A stretch of 64,000 nucleotides of DNA from Stictocephala bisonia. Taxonomy: Eukaryota; Arthropoda; Insecta; Hemiptera; Membracidae. Shown piece by piece: positions 1-11,471 of the stretch. Where the stretch lies: positions 1,386,361 through 1,450,360 of the forward strand of contig JAQJVL010000083.1 in NCBI GenBank assembly GCA_035578905.1. Direction: 5' to 3'. The notes beneath the pieces were generated by a model. That model worked only from the letters and a program-made list of their open reading frames with translations, was not told the origin of the DNA and ran no database searches. Each line of letters starts with the position of its first letter. Positions within the stretch are counted from its first letter, which is position 1. Made by a program: the position numbers and the translations under genes.

Positions 1-1412
1 CCCATTAAAATAGTTAAATAACCAGTATTTTCACGTTTGTTAATTTCCTGTCAATTTCATGCGACATGTTTTCTGAAGGCAACATGTTTGGTATTCAGTC
101 ACATATTCAGATGTCCTGGTTTAGAGGGTTCTAATTAGTTGGTTTAGCTTCTAGAGTTAAAGTGGGGGTAAGTTCGTTGGAGGAAGCGTGCGGCCGTTGG
201 GGCAGTTCACCAATAACTTTCTTAGTGGGACCACGTTCGCTCCGCTTTCGAGTACACGGCGACTTGTACCGTTTCGGTTTTCCTTTACTGTTGCGGCAAT
301 TTTTTCTGCAGTTCACTTGTGAGTGATTGATTGAATGCCGGATGAGCTTTGTTGTGGTTAATTTTGGATTCGAAACCTCCAGGACAGCTACATCTCCCGG
401 AGGCAATTTTAGAAAATTTTAAGAAAATTTAGAGAAATTTTTATGAAAGTTTTAGACTATTTTTATGAAATTTAATACAATTTTGAATTTTGAATTTTGA
501 ATTTTTTTATTTAAAAGTTTAAAGAAATTTATTAAAAAAGTTAAATAAATAAAAAAGGTTCTGGTCTGAAGATATTTAATTTATTATTTTGGAAGAGTTG
601 TTTTAATCTATTTATGTTCCACTGAGTCAATAAAAGAAGAGATTTTTATTTTCGTTTTTATCATTATTTGTAGAAGAAACCAATTTTATTTGTTGAATTT
701 ATTTATAAGAAGATAAATAAAGAAACATTTTTATCACTGGACAAGTCTTACTTTAATCTCTCATTTAAGTTTGTTCAACATATCAAAAATAAATAGTAGC
801 TTTAATAAGGCTACAAAACTTCTTTCATTGGATAGAGATTTGCTATGTTTTGTAATTTTACATACACCGAAACATTTGTTAAGCAGTCTCCAATTGTTGA
901 TTTAAGTATATGCTGTCACGCGGTTAAATGAATAAAGCAAAATGAATAGTCATACGATCTGGAGTTTTTGTAGATGTACCATTGTAGTTATATGTTGAGA
1001 TAGGGGTTTAAAAAAAAATATTTGGAGATATTTTCATCATAATATTGTCCAAAATAACTAATTATACAAAGTATTTGGGATATTAAAATGCAACATTTTA
1101 ATAATTTGTGGAGGATGTGTTACAGGCCATATGACTAGGAGAGTAGATGCATATGAACACCTGACAACGAAAATATAAAATATTTAAACTTCTGGGACAG
1201 TTCCGATTTATATACAACTTGTGGACAAGCAAACAGTCCACAAAATACATTACTCAGCGTCACATTGTATAGCATGGATATCAATTACCTGTATATACAT
1301 GGATTATTTGTGTTCCTGAAGCTAAATGGTAATTTATCTAAAGAATAGAACATTAAACTAGAATTAAAATTGGAAACTATTGGATAGCTTCAACTAAATA
1401 GACTGTTGGAGA
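1..1412. other. A+T-rich spacer, no supported gene
   Basis: Mostly A+T-rich sequence with poly-A and poly-T stretches. The only feature of note is a 91-codon minus-strand frame at 131-406, listed separately. I see no tRNA, no recognisable domain and no clear repeat. Confidence 0.6.
131..406 (-). other. Unrecognised open frame in a higher-GC patch, doubtful coding
   Basis: The frame runs 91 codons on the minus strand and opens at a TTG rather than ATG; no upstream ATG is in frame. The product is basic, rich in K, R, N, S and T, with a Lys/Arg cluster around residues 33-64 (KNCRNSKGKPKRYKSP, then RKRSERGPTKK). The patch is clearly richer in G+C than the flanks, the main reason for listing it. 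I see no transmembrane segment or known domain. It could be a decayed internal exon or a fragment of a retroelement polyprotein tail. It could also be chance; I lean to a remnant. Confidence 0.2.
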
Positions 1413-2692
1413 ACTGTTGCTGTTGGATTAAAAAAGCAATGTACTCGAGTTTGTACCTCTGCTACAAAATAAATACTCATCCGATTTCGTTGTGTTGTTC
1501 ACCAACATTTAGCCATAAATTATATGGTTTTTAAAGACTTTAAAGAATCGTTTACAGTGGGTAGTATACAACAATAAAAAAACACGAAATTTTAGCACTT
1601 TTGGAGTAAAGCTCAACTTAACAAATTTCTGAAACAAAAAGTAGCCTACTTAAAATAGTCAGTGAAGAAGGTTGTTTTTTGTAGTCTGTCCAAATTCTAG
1701 AGGCACATTGATGTTTGTTGGATTATCATGTAACATAAAATCGTAAGATTTTTTTATCGCACTTACCGTTTTATAATCATTTTTTATTTTTCAATCCGGT
1801 ACTTTTGAAGTTTGTATGATTAGTATGATTCGGAAGTTTGTATGATTAGCCATTTTTAAGATTGCAAGCGTTTAAAGAACTTCCAAAGGAACATTTTGTA
1901 AAATAGGACAGTCTCTATAATTCGAACAGACTAAAAAAAGCAACCTTGTTCACATGACCTTGTTCAAATCTGTGTTCTTTAATGCCAAGTAGTTTTTGGC
2001 ACCGACGTAACACTTTTGTGTTTTTAGTAGAATGTTTGAAAGAGCCAACAATTTTATTGCACTTTGCAACCAAGTTTGAAATCTTGGCATTGTTAAAAAA
2101 CCCATCTTTGATGACTGACTCTAGTGTATGGGATGTACAAGCGACCACACAATAATTGTATTGACCCACCCACCCAACCACCCATACACGTACTGTGGTA
2201 ATCACCCACCCACCAATACACATATTGTATACACACATATAGTACAGTGGTAGTGAACCACCCGCCCACCCATACACGTACAATGGTATTGACCCACCCA
2301 CCCATCCATACACATACGGTGGTGGTATTGACCCACCCGCCCGCCCATACACGTACAGTGGTAGTGACCCACCCGCCCACCCATACACGTACGGTGGTAT
2401 TGGCATTTATCATAACTTAAAATGATAAAGTTTCACTGACTTATCTTTAGTAAATTTTGTTTTAGAAATTTTTTAAGTTGAGCTTTACTCCAAAAGTGCT
2501 AACATTTCGTGTTTTTTTTATACTACCTGCTATAAAAAATGCTTTAAGTCTTCAAAACAATATATTACTTATATGTGATTACGTAGAATCAAATGAGCTA
2601 AATTTTGGTGTACAACACAACGGTTTCGGATGGGTATTAATTTTGTAGCAGTGGTTCAAACTCGAGTACATTGCTTTTTGAGTCGGACAGTA
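1413..2692. mobile_element. Long-inverted-repeat (foldback/MITE-like) element, about 1.28 kb
   Basis: The left arm (about 1413-1635) is repeated in reverse complement at about 2459-2692. Shared blocks include AAAGCAATGTACTCGAGTTTG, the stretch around GCTACAAAATAAAT, the region near CCGATTTCGTTGTGTTG, and TTTTGGAGTAAAGCTCAACTT at the inner side. The arms are about 220-235 bp with small indels. Between them lie about 820 bp without a recognisable transposase. The inner region contains a CCCACC-rich minisatellite at 2155-2405. A 163-codon minus-strand frame (1915-2406) is mostly that minisatellite translated and is not a credible gene. Long arms without a transposase suggest a non-autonomous DNA element. 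Confidence 0.75.
2155..2405. repeat. Minisatellite, about 33-39 bp unit, CCCACC on + strand
   Basis: About six or seven degenerate units of the form GACCCACCCGCCCACCCATA followed by CACGTACRGTGGTA. Unit length varies because the CCCACC stretch expands and contracts. It lies near the right arm of the 1413-2692 element. The core is shared with the blocks at 2770-3000, 4326-8400, 33527-33568, 40488-40535 and 46215-46317. Confidence 0.9.
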
Positions 2693-2769
2693 GGTTGGCA
2701 TTATTTTGAGGAACCCTTTGTGCCGGTATACAACGTTATTTTTCAATTAATTCAAAATCTATGTATAAT

Positions 2770-3000
2770 ATGGGTAGGTGGGTGGACTAATATCACTGTA
2801 TGTGTATGAGTGGGTGGATGGCCCAATACCACTCTGTATGTATGGGTGTGTGGGTGGGTCAATACCACTGTGTATATATGGGTTGGAGGATGGGTTGTTA
2901 ATACTTATCTATGTGTAAAGTTGGATGGGTGGGTCAATATCACTTGTATGTGTATGGGTGGGAGTGGGTCAATATTACTGTATGTGTATGGGTTGATATG
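2770..3000. repeat. Minisatellite of the same family, opposite orientation
   Basis: About six degenerate units reading GGGTGGGTCAATACCACTGT followed by RTGTRTATGGGTG on the plus strand. This is the reverse complement of the 2155-2405 repeat. The block lies about 80 bp outside the right arm of the upstream element, so the two blocks form an inverted pair around that arm. The 63-codon frame across it is repeat translation. Confidence 0.88.
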
Positions 3001-4325
3001 ACCTTATAGGTTTTATGACACATTATTCATAGGGTTCATTATTCATAAGAGATAGGGTGTGGGGCATTTTGATGTCTAGTTTCAGCTGATCTCCATAAAT
3101 AGTACGTACTCCTACATTAGAGGAGTAAAAAAAAACAAGTCCCTATTTATCACATATCTCAAAACAAAAAAAACATTTTGTGGCTAGTCAATAAAACTTT
3201 GAGAAATCTTTATAATGAAATTCAAATGCGTTCTATGTAAACTATATTAAACAATCAAGGATGGAAAGTATTTTGAAGTTACTAATCTAATACAGATGTT
3301 GCTACATATATTTTTAAACTGCAGAAATAATAAACTGCATTAAAAATTAAACTGCAAAATACTAGTTTGACGTAGTGGGGTTTCAAGCTCTTCGATTCTA
3401 AAAGATTAAAAAAAGGTGAACTTATTAAATTCTATGACTATGTAAGATTAGGTTATTTCTTTACTATGGTGAAAATATTAATGTCAAAAATTATTTATAA
3501 TTAATAAATTATTTAATTTTACACTGAAAAAATTAAAAAAATTGGGTGTGCGTCGGACCACACGGTGGAAGTTATACTTCTTTGGCCATTCTCATACACC
3601 CACTCACGCACACAAACAGACAGGATATATAAATGAAATATAAGACATTTTTCAATATTATTCAATATATTTATCTTCAATATATTATACGTGACTTCAT
3701 TATTATATTAAACACCTATATTATCATTATCAGTAATTTCTTCGATTAAATTTCTTCGATTAACAATCGATTAATCGATAGTTCTTAAAAATTTGTTCTT
3801 ACTTTTCAGCCTGACGCGGTTTCTCGACCAACATCCCATCCCAAAGTGTCTAATGGGCGCAAAGAAGTATAACTTCAATAAATAGCATTTTCTATGGATT
3901 GATAAAGATTCTTGAAGATAAAGAGTAAAAACAACAAATGTATACGATAATGTTGGTGTTAAAGAAAATCTTAGATTATGGTGGGAAAAGTTTCTGGAAG
4001 AGAGAGAGAGCTCTTGAGCGAAGAGTCTGCCTGATAGTTTATCTAGGGAATGTGAGGGTCGTTCCCCACGAAAGAGGGTAAATCACGTCATAAACCACTG
4101 GCTGGAGCACAACTGGAAAACTTAACGAAACACAGCGATCAACTTGACTAAGATAAAACCTCTTATCTTTGATACTTCCTCCTCAAAAATACTTAAAGAA
4201 AGAACATATATGAAAGTTATAATTACATTTAAAATGTTATTTTATAAATTTCTTGGTATTTGTAAACTTAAATACAAAAATATAATATGGAACTAAACTA
4301 ATTTGGATTCAGAGGTACTTAAGTT
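3001..4325. other. Spacer with one short perfect inverted repeat
   Basis: GAAGTTATACTTCTTTG at about 3569-3585 is matched in reverse complement at about 3861-3877, 17 bp arms about 275 bp apart. The left copy sits in a GC-richer run (GTGCGTCGGACCACACGGTG just before it), the right one follows GACGCGGTTTCTCGACC. These could be the ends of a small element of about 350-400 bp. From 3880 to 4325 I see only unique sequence with a GA-rich run near 4000. Confidence 0.4.
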
Positions 4326-7300
4326 TAAGAGACTTCGAATGGTGGTATTGAACAACCCACACTTTAGAATACGTGCAGTACGGTGGTATTGAACAACCCA
4401 AACTTTATAATACGTACAGTACGGTGGTATTGAACAACCCACACTTTAGAATACGTACAGTACGGTGGTATTGAACAACCCACACTTTAGAATACGTGCA
4501 GTACGGTGGTATTGAACAACCCAAACTTTATAATACGTACAGTACAGTGGTATTGAACAACCCACACTTTAGAATACGTGCAGTACGGTGGTATTGAACA
4601 ACCCAAACTTTATAATACGTGCAGTATGGTGGTATTGAACAACCCACACTTTAGAATACGTGCAGTACGGTGGTATTGAACAACCCAAACTTTATAATAC
4701 GTACAGTACGGTGGTATTGAACAACCCACACTTTAGAATACGTGCAGTACGGTGGTATTGAACAACCCAAACTTTATAATACGTACAGTACGGTGGTATT
4801 GAACAACCCACACTTTAGAATACGTGCAGTACGGTGGTATTGAACAACCCAAACTTTATAATACGTACAGTACGGTGGTATTGAACAACCCACACTTTAG
4901 AATACGTGCAGTACGGTGGTATTGAACAACCCAAACTTTATAATACGTACAGTACGGTGGTATTGAACAACCCACACTTTATAATACGTACAGTACGGTG
5001 GTATTGAACAACCCACACTTTAGAATACGTGCAGTACGGTGGTATTGAACAACCCACACTTTAGAATACGTGCAGTACGGTGGTATTGAACAACCCAAAC
5101 TTTATAATACGTACAGTACGGTGGTATTGAACAACCCACACTTTATAATACGTACAGTACGGTGGTATTGAACAACCCACACTTTAGAATACGTGCAGTA
5201 CGGTGGTATTGAACAACCCAAACTTTATAATACGTGCAGTATGGTGGTATTGAACAACCCACACTTTAGAATACGTGCAGTACGGTGGTATTGAACAACC
5301 CAAACTTTATAATACGTACAGTACGGTGGTATTGAACAACCCACACTTTATAATACGTGCAGTACGGTGGTATTGAACAACCCAAACTTTATAATACGTA
5401 CAGTACGGTGGTATTGAACAACCCAAACTTTATAATACGTGCAGTACGGTGGTATTGAACAACCCAAACTTTATAATACGTGCAGTACGGTCGTATTGAA
5501 CAACCTAAACTTTATAATACGTACAGTACGGTGGTATTGAACAACCCACACTTTAGAATACGTGCAGTACGGTGGTATTGAACAACCCAAACTTTATAAT
5601 ACGTACAGTACGGTGGTATTGAACAACCCACACTTTATAATACGTACAGTACGGTGGTATTGAACAACCCACACTTTAGAATACGTGCAGTACGGTGGTA
5701 TTGAACAACCCACACTTTAGAATACGTGCAGTACGGTGATATTGAACAACCCAAACTTTATAATACGTACAGTACGGTGGTATTGAACAACCCACACTTT
5801 AGAATACGTGCAGTACGGTGGTATTGAACAACCCAAACTTTATAATACGTACAGTACGGTGGTATTGAACAACCCACACTTTAAAATACGTGCAGTACGG
5901 TGGTATTGAACAACCCACACTTTATAATACGTACAGTACGGTGGTATTGAACAACCCAAACTTTATAATACGTACAGTACGGTGGTATTGAACAACCCAC
6001 ACTTTAGAATACGTGCAGTACGGTGGTATTGAACAACCCAAACTTTATAATACGTACAGAACGGTGGTATTGAACAACCCACACTTTATAATACGTACAG
6101 TACGGTGGTATTGAACAACCCACACTTTAGAATACGTGCAGTACGGTGGTATTGAACAACCCACACTTTATAATACGTACAGTACGGTGGTATTGAACAA
6201 CCCACACTTTAGAATACGTGCAGTACGGTGGCATTGAACAACCCAAACTTTATAATACGTACAGTACGGTGGTATTGAACAACCCACACTTTAGAATAGG
6301 TGCAGTAAGGTGGTATTGAACAACCCACACTTTATAATACGTACAGTACGTTGGTATTGAACAACCCACACTTTAGAATATGTGCAGTACGGTGGTATTG
6401 AACAACCCAAACTTTATAATACGTACAGTACGGTGGTATTGAACAACCCACACTTTAGAATACGTGCAGTACGGTGGTATTGAACAACCCACACTTTAGA
6501 ATACGTGCAGTACGGTGGTATTGAACAACCCACACTTTATAATACGTACAGTACGGTGGTATTGAACAACCCACACTTTAGAATACGTGCAGTACGGTGG
6601 TATTGAACAACCCACACTTTATAATACGTACAGTACGGTGGCATTGAACAACCCACACTTTATAATACGTACAGTACGGTGGTATTGAACAACCCAAACT
6701 TTATAATACGTACAGTACGGTGGTATTGAACAACCCACACTTTAGAATACGTACAGTACGGTGGTATTGAACAACCCACACTTTATAATACGTACAGTAC
6801 GGTGGTATTGAACAACCCACACTTTAGAATACGTGCAGTACGGTGGTATTGAACAACCCACACTTTATAATACGTACAGTACGGTGGCATTGAACAACCC
6901 ACACTTTATAATACGTACAGTACGGTGGTATTGAACAACCCAAACTTTATAATACGTACAGTACGGTGGTATTGAACAACCCACACTTTAGAATACGTAT
7001 GGTGGTATTGAACAACCCACACTTTAGAATATGTGTAGTAAGGTGGTATTGAACAACCCACACTTTAGAATACGTGCAGTAAGGTGGTATTGAACAACCC
7101 ACACTTTAGAATATGTGTGTAAGGTGGTATTGAACAACCCAAACTTTAGAATACGTATGGTGGTATTGAACAATCCACACTTTAGAATATGTGTAGTAAG
7201 GTGGTATTGAACAACCCACACTTTAGAATACGTGCAGTAAGGTGGTATTGAACAACACACACTTTAGAATACGTATGGTGGTATTGAACAACCCACACTT

Positions 7301-8400
7301 TAGAATATGTGTGTAAGGTGGTATTGAACAACCCAAACTTTAGAATACGTATGGTGGTATTGAACAACCCACACTTTAGAATATGTGTAGTAAGGTGGTA
7401 TTGAACAACTCACACTTTAGAATACGTGCAGTAAGGTGGTATTGAACAACCCACACTTTAGAATACGTGCAGTACGGTGGTATTGAACAACCCACACTTT
7501 ATAATACGTACAGTACGGTGGGATTGAACAACCCACACTTTATAATACGTACAGTACGGTGGTATTGAACAACCCAAACTTTATAATACGTACAGTACGG
7601 TGGTATTGAACAACCCACACTTTAGAATACGTACAGTACGGTGGTATTGAACAACCCACACTTTATAATACGTACAGTACGGTGGTATTGAACAACCCAC
7701 ACTTTAGAATACGTGCAGTACGGTGGTATTGAACAACCCACACTTTATAATACGTACAGTACGGTGGCATTGAACAACCCACACTTTATAATACGTACAG
7801 TACGGTGGTATTGAACAACCCAAACTTTATAATACGTACAGTACGGTGGTATTGAACAACCCACACTTTAGAATACGTATGGTGGTATTGAACAACCCAC
7901 ACTTTAGAATATGTGTAGTAAGGTGGTATTGAACAACCCACACTTTAGAATACGTGCAGTAAGGTGGTATTGAACAACCCACACTTTAGAATATGTGTGT
8001 AAGGTGGTATTGAACAACCCAAACTTTAGAATACGTATGGTGGTATTGAACAATCCACACTTTAGAATATGTGTAGTAAGGTGGTATTGAACAACCCACA
8101 CTTTAGAATACGTGCAGTAAGGTGGTATTGAACAACACACACTTTAGAATACGTATGGTGGTATTGAACAACCCACACTTTAGAATATGTGTGTAAGGTG
8201 GTATTGAACAACCCAAACTTTAGAATACGTATGGTGGTATTGAACAACCCACACTTTAGAATATGTGTAGTAAGGTGGTATTGAACAACTCACACTTTAG
8301 AATACGTACAGTACGGTGGCATTGAACAACCCACACTTTAGAATACGTGCAGTACGGTGGTATTGAATAACCCGCACTCCGAAATACGTACGGTGGTATT
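4326..8400. repeat. Large satellite array, 41 bp monomer, about 100 copies
   Basis: The unit is ACAACCCACACTTTAGAATA followed by CGTGCAGTACGGTGGTATTGA, 41 bp. Two main variants, CACACTTTAGAATACGTGCAG and AAACTTTATAATACGTACAG, often alternate, giving a loose 82 bp dimer. From about 6980 some units lack the CAGTAC segment and are about 34 bp. A block of about 830 bp is present twice at a shift of exactly 880 bp (7024-7367 against 7904-8247 lies within it). The last units at 8360-8400 are degenerate and read GTACGGTGGTATTGACC, as in the minisatellites. Minus-strand frames here are translated repeat. In the dominant variant CGTACAGTACG is a near-perfect small palindrome. Confidence 0.97.
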
Positions 8401-9028
8401 GACCAGGTGGGTATATGACCATTGTGCGTGCATGGTGGGTTTTGCGAATCAATTATTCCAAATCAAGTAGTTATCAGGATAAATAAAATACAAAATAACA
8501 TATACTACCTTACAAAATAATTAGGTTAACCATATATCGTAGTTATAAGTTCCTGCATCATTATTCGAAACGCGTTTTCCATATTCTTTGGCGAAACACA
8601 ACTCTTCTTAACCGAAATGTATGTATCCTTACGAAGCGTGTATTTTTAAGTGAACCGTATGTATTTATTTGTAATGAGGATTTTAAGAAACATATTTTTG
8701 TATGAAAGTAGTTCATTATCAATCTCTCAGCCAAAACGCAGAAGTACAAAAAAACTGTTGAATACAATTTATAACAAGAAATCAAAATTGAATTTGTATT
8801 GTATATGTTAATTTAAAATACAATAAAACACAGGTAATAAAAAACTAATTGGAAAAATATGACTGTTTTTTTTTCCTTAAATATTATCATTAATTCGATA
8901 AATGTCAAGGTTTGTAAGTAATTTGTTATAATATTGTAATCCATGCCATAAGGTAATTTTTACTATACATAAATTACAATATTATTTATAAAATTAACCA
9001 AAAATAACTAAATTGGTAATGTGTGTAC
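8401..9028. other. A+T-rich spacer
   Basis: I see no repeat unit or credible frame. The 74-codon minus frame at 8561-8785 has no recognisable features. Confidence 0.55.
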
Positions 9029-9380
9029 TGTGTACGTAAGATGAACATATCGTTAAAATAAAACAAAAAATGGAAAAGAAGAGTTTGGGTTGAGGGTAAG
9101 TAAGTCATGACATTTTTAAAGCGCGTTCCACATTTATTTATCACGTCATGTGTTATTATCTACAATGCCGTAAAGTTGCAGTGCGTATCCACTTTCACAT
9201 TACGACTGACGTAAATCTGGGAATAAATCTGTCTGGAAGAGCTGCAGTTGAATTATGACCAAACTTATATAAAGAGGAGATAGGATATTCTTTCCGCCAA
9301 CATCGGAACGTATCCTCCCTCACCCCTCACCCCCCACCGCCACAAGGGCGTGAACACAACAAGATAACGCCTGAATGTAC
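9029..9380 (+). repeat. Left copy of a widely spaced inverted repeat, with TATA motif
   Basis: This stretch recurs in reverse complement at 14072-14391. Conserved blocks include GTTGAGGGTAAGTAAGTCATG, AAGCGCGTTCCACATTTATTT, the GTAAAGTTGCAG region, and the end with ATAACGCCTGAAT. It includes a TATA-like CTTATATAAAGAGG. Copies are about 85-90 percent alike by eye, with indels. It is either an arm of a 5.3 kb element or one of two independent insertions. Confidence 0.82.
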
Positions 9381-10808
9381 CACCGTGTGATGGTGTATTT
9401 TTGAGGAACTTGATGTATATTGAGACAAAGGTTACGTATTTATAGAATGTAATCCTAAGTGAATACCTTGCATTTTACGGAATGGCACGTAATTTACGGG
9501 ACTCCATATTAGGGGAGCTTGAGTTGATATCCCAAACTACTCTACGTCTATATCTATGTGGTTGTATTAGACTCGTTATCAAAATATTCGTTGGAACAGA
9601 ACGTTTCAATTTATAATTAAGAAAAGTCTTATAATTATGAAATAATTATAAGACTTTTTTTATTATATTCATACCTATAATTATATTCATAATTATAAAA
9701 TTATAATTATGAATATAATTATGAAACTTTCGATGGCACTTATGATTGACTGCTATTAGCTCTTCTCCCAAAACACGCTGGTGTCAATTAAACAACAAGT
9801 TCCTGAAGATCTCAAAAATACTCCAAATAGTAGTCATTTAAAAGATAGTCTAAATGCCCCTTTGTGTCAATTGTTTATTATTCAATTGACGACTTTATTG
9901 TTCTGTTTCTTTTTCCTGTCAGCTGCTGAGATAATTTAAAGTGCAACATTTCGTATCTGATCCGAATTAATGTTTGAATTATTGGCCTATTTTTAAGTAT
10001 GATTGGCGAGTGAATGTACACATTTGACTAATTAGTGAAATAAAACTACATAATTATGTATGACCATTAAACATTAATAAACATTACCTGACTGTATTAA
10101 AGTTTTTTTTCACAACGAATGTTATGCATGTTGTGAAGTATCATGTCTTCATAAACGGAAAAGCCTAACTTTTTCACCGGTTTTGATAACTACTAAGGCT
10201 CAACATTTTTTATCTTATTTTATTTTTGTTTTGTAATTGCCATTTAAAACAAATAATTTGCCTTTTCATTTGCTTATTTCGGTCTACATTCTTAGTCCTT
10301 ACATTGATATAGGGAGCGAATTCTATTCAATAATTTACATAAGTCATCGATAAATTATGATGTAAAATTCAAGTATCTAATTAGCTTATAGCTTTAATTA
10401 CTTACTGATAGAGAGGCCAAATATAACAATATATTCTTCCTGCCTTTCAACAGCTTTGCTTCTTAGAGTAAATTTACAGCACATTAACTTCTCCCTCACC
10501 TATTAGCTATAATTTACATATTCCCAAACCCAGTATTTAAATACATCTTTGAGCTCTACCTCAATCCAATTATGTTACATGTTACAATGTAAAATATCCT
10601 ATTTGATTATTTTTGGTGTAGAATTTTCACGTTGCGTCAAATATTGTTTACAACATTTTTATATCAAAAGTCTCCATATTTTACATTTATTAGTAATAAT
10701 ATAAGTTAATATATGATTGTTGAAAAAATCAATTAATTTTTGTACAGACACGTATTGATATTTTGTAAAATGTTGCTTTATTTTTGAAATTTGTTAATGA
10801 TGGAGTAT
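9381..10808. other. A+T-rich spacer with two adjacent perfect palindromes
   Basis: AAAAGTCTTATAATTAT at 9622-9638 pairs perfectly with 9642-9658 (3 nt loop). ATAATTATATTCATAATTATAA at 9677-9698 pairs with 9701-9722 (2 nt loop). Otherwise this is unique A+T-rich sequence with no credible frame. Confidence 0.7.
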
Positions 10809-11471
10809 CATATGAGGGAGACAGAGGTAGTTGGACATTTGCCATCATTACGTGAAAATTACCAATCATGACGTTTCGATTTGGTAAAATCCAAACCTTT
10901 TTCAAGTGCTAAAAACTAAATTACATCTACACAGCCATGTTATAAAACTACGTTCTTAAACTAATAAACTTATCTACTTTAATAATTATCTACATTTTAA
11001 CCTAGATCCTAGAATGGGGTACAACAAAATGAACTTCTACTAAATATAAAAAAATATTAACAGGGTTAAATTAATATAACCAATTAGGCGCTGTCAAGGT
11101 CACGATATCAACGAAAAATGTCAAAACACAATTAAAATTAATATTCAAATCAGACTGAAATAAGATTACATTAACTAATCATAAATACATGGTACCTGAA
11201 AAACACTATTAATTTAAAATAACATTCAACATGCACAAAAAATGATATATATGACTCGGAAGGACTGACACTACTTAAATAGTATAATAGATAATTATTA
11301 AAGTAGATAAGTTAATTAGTTTAAGAACGTAGTTTTATAACATGGTTGTCTAGATGTAATTTAGTTTTTAGCACTTGAAAAAGGTTTGTGTTTTACCAAA
11401 TCGAAACGTCGTGATTGTTAATTTTCACGTAATGATGGCAACTGTCCAACTACCTCTGTCCCCCTCATATG
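10809..11471. mobile_element. Foldback MITE, 663 bp, arms about 185 bp
   Basis: Both ends read CATATGAGGGRGACAGAGG followed by TAGTTGGACA inward. The left arm runs to about 10995 and the right arm starts at about 11285. Shared inner blocks include the GAAACGT region, TTTTTCAAGTGCTAAAAACTA and TTTATAACATGG-type sequence. The ends can be read as GAGGG...CCCTC flanked by ATAT on both sides, consistent with a 4 bp or TA target duplication. The centre has no coding potential. It is nested inside the 9029-14391 inverted pair. Confidence 0.85.

Noticed and set aside
1915..2413. Gly/Tyr/Val-rich 163- and 106-codon minus frames resembling a cuticle-like protein
   Set aside because: Overlapping frames in the minisatellite give similar Gly/Trp/Val-rich products; the non-repeat end has no signal peptide or known domain.
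7024..8247. Minus-strand frames of 61-78 codons in the satellite as repeat proteins
   Set aside because: They arise because 41 bp repeats happen to lack stops in part of the array; the identical pairs are just the 880 bp duplication.
4326..8400. CRISPR array, because of regular short repeats
   Set aside because: The repeats are contiguous with no unique spacers, and the DNA is eukaryotic in character.
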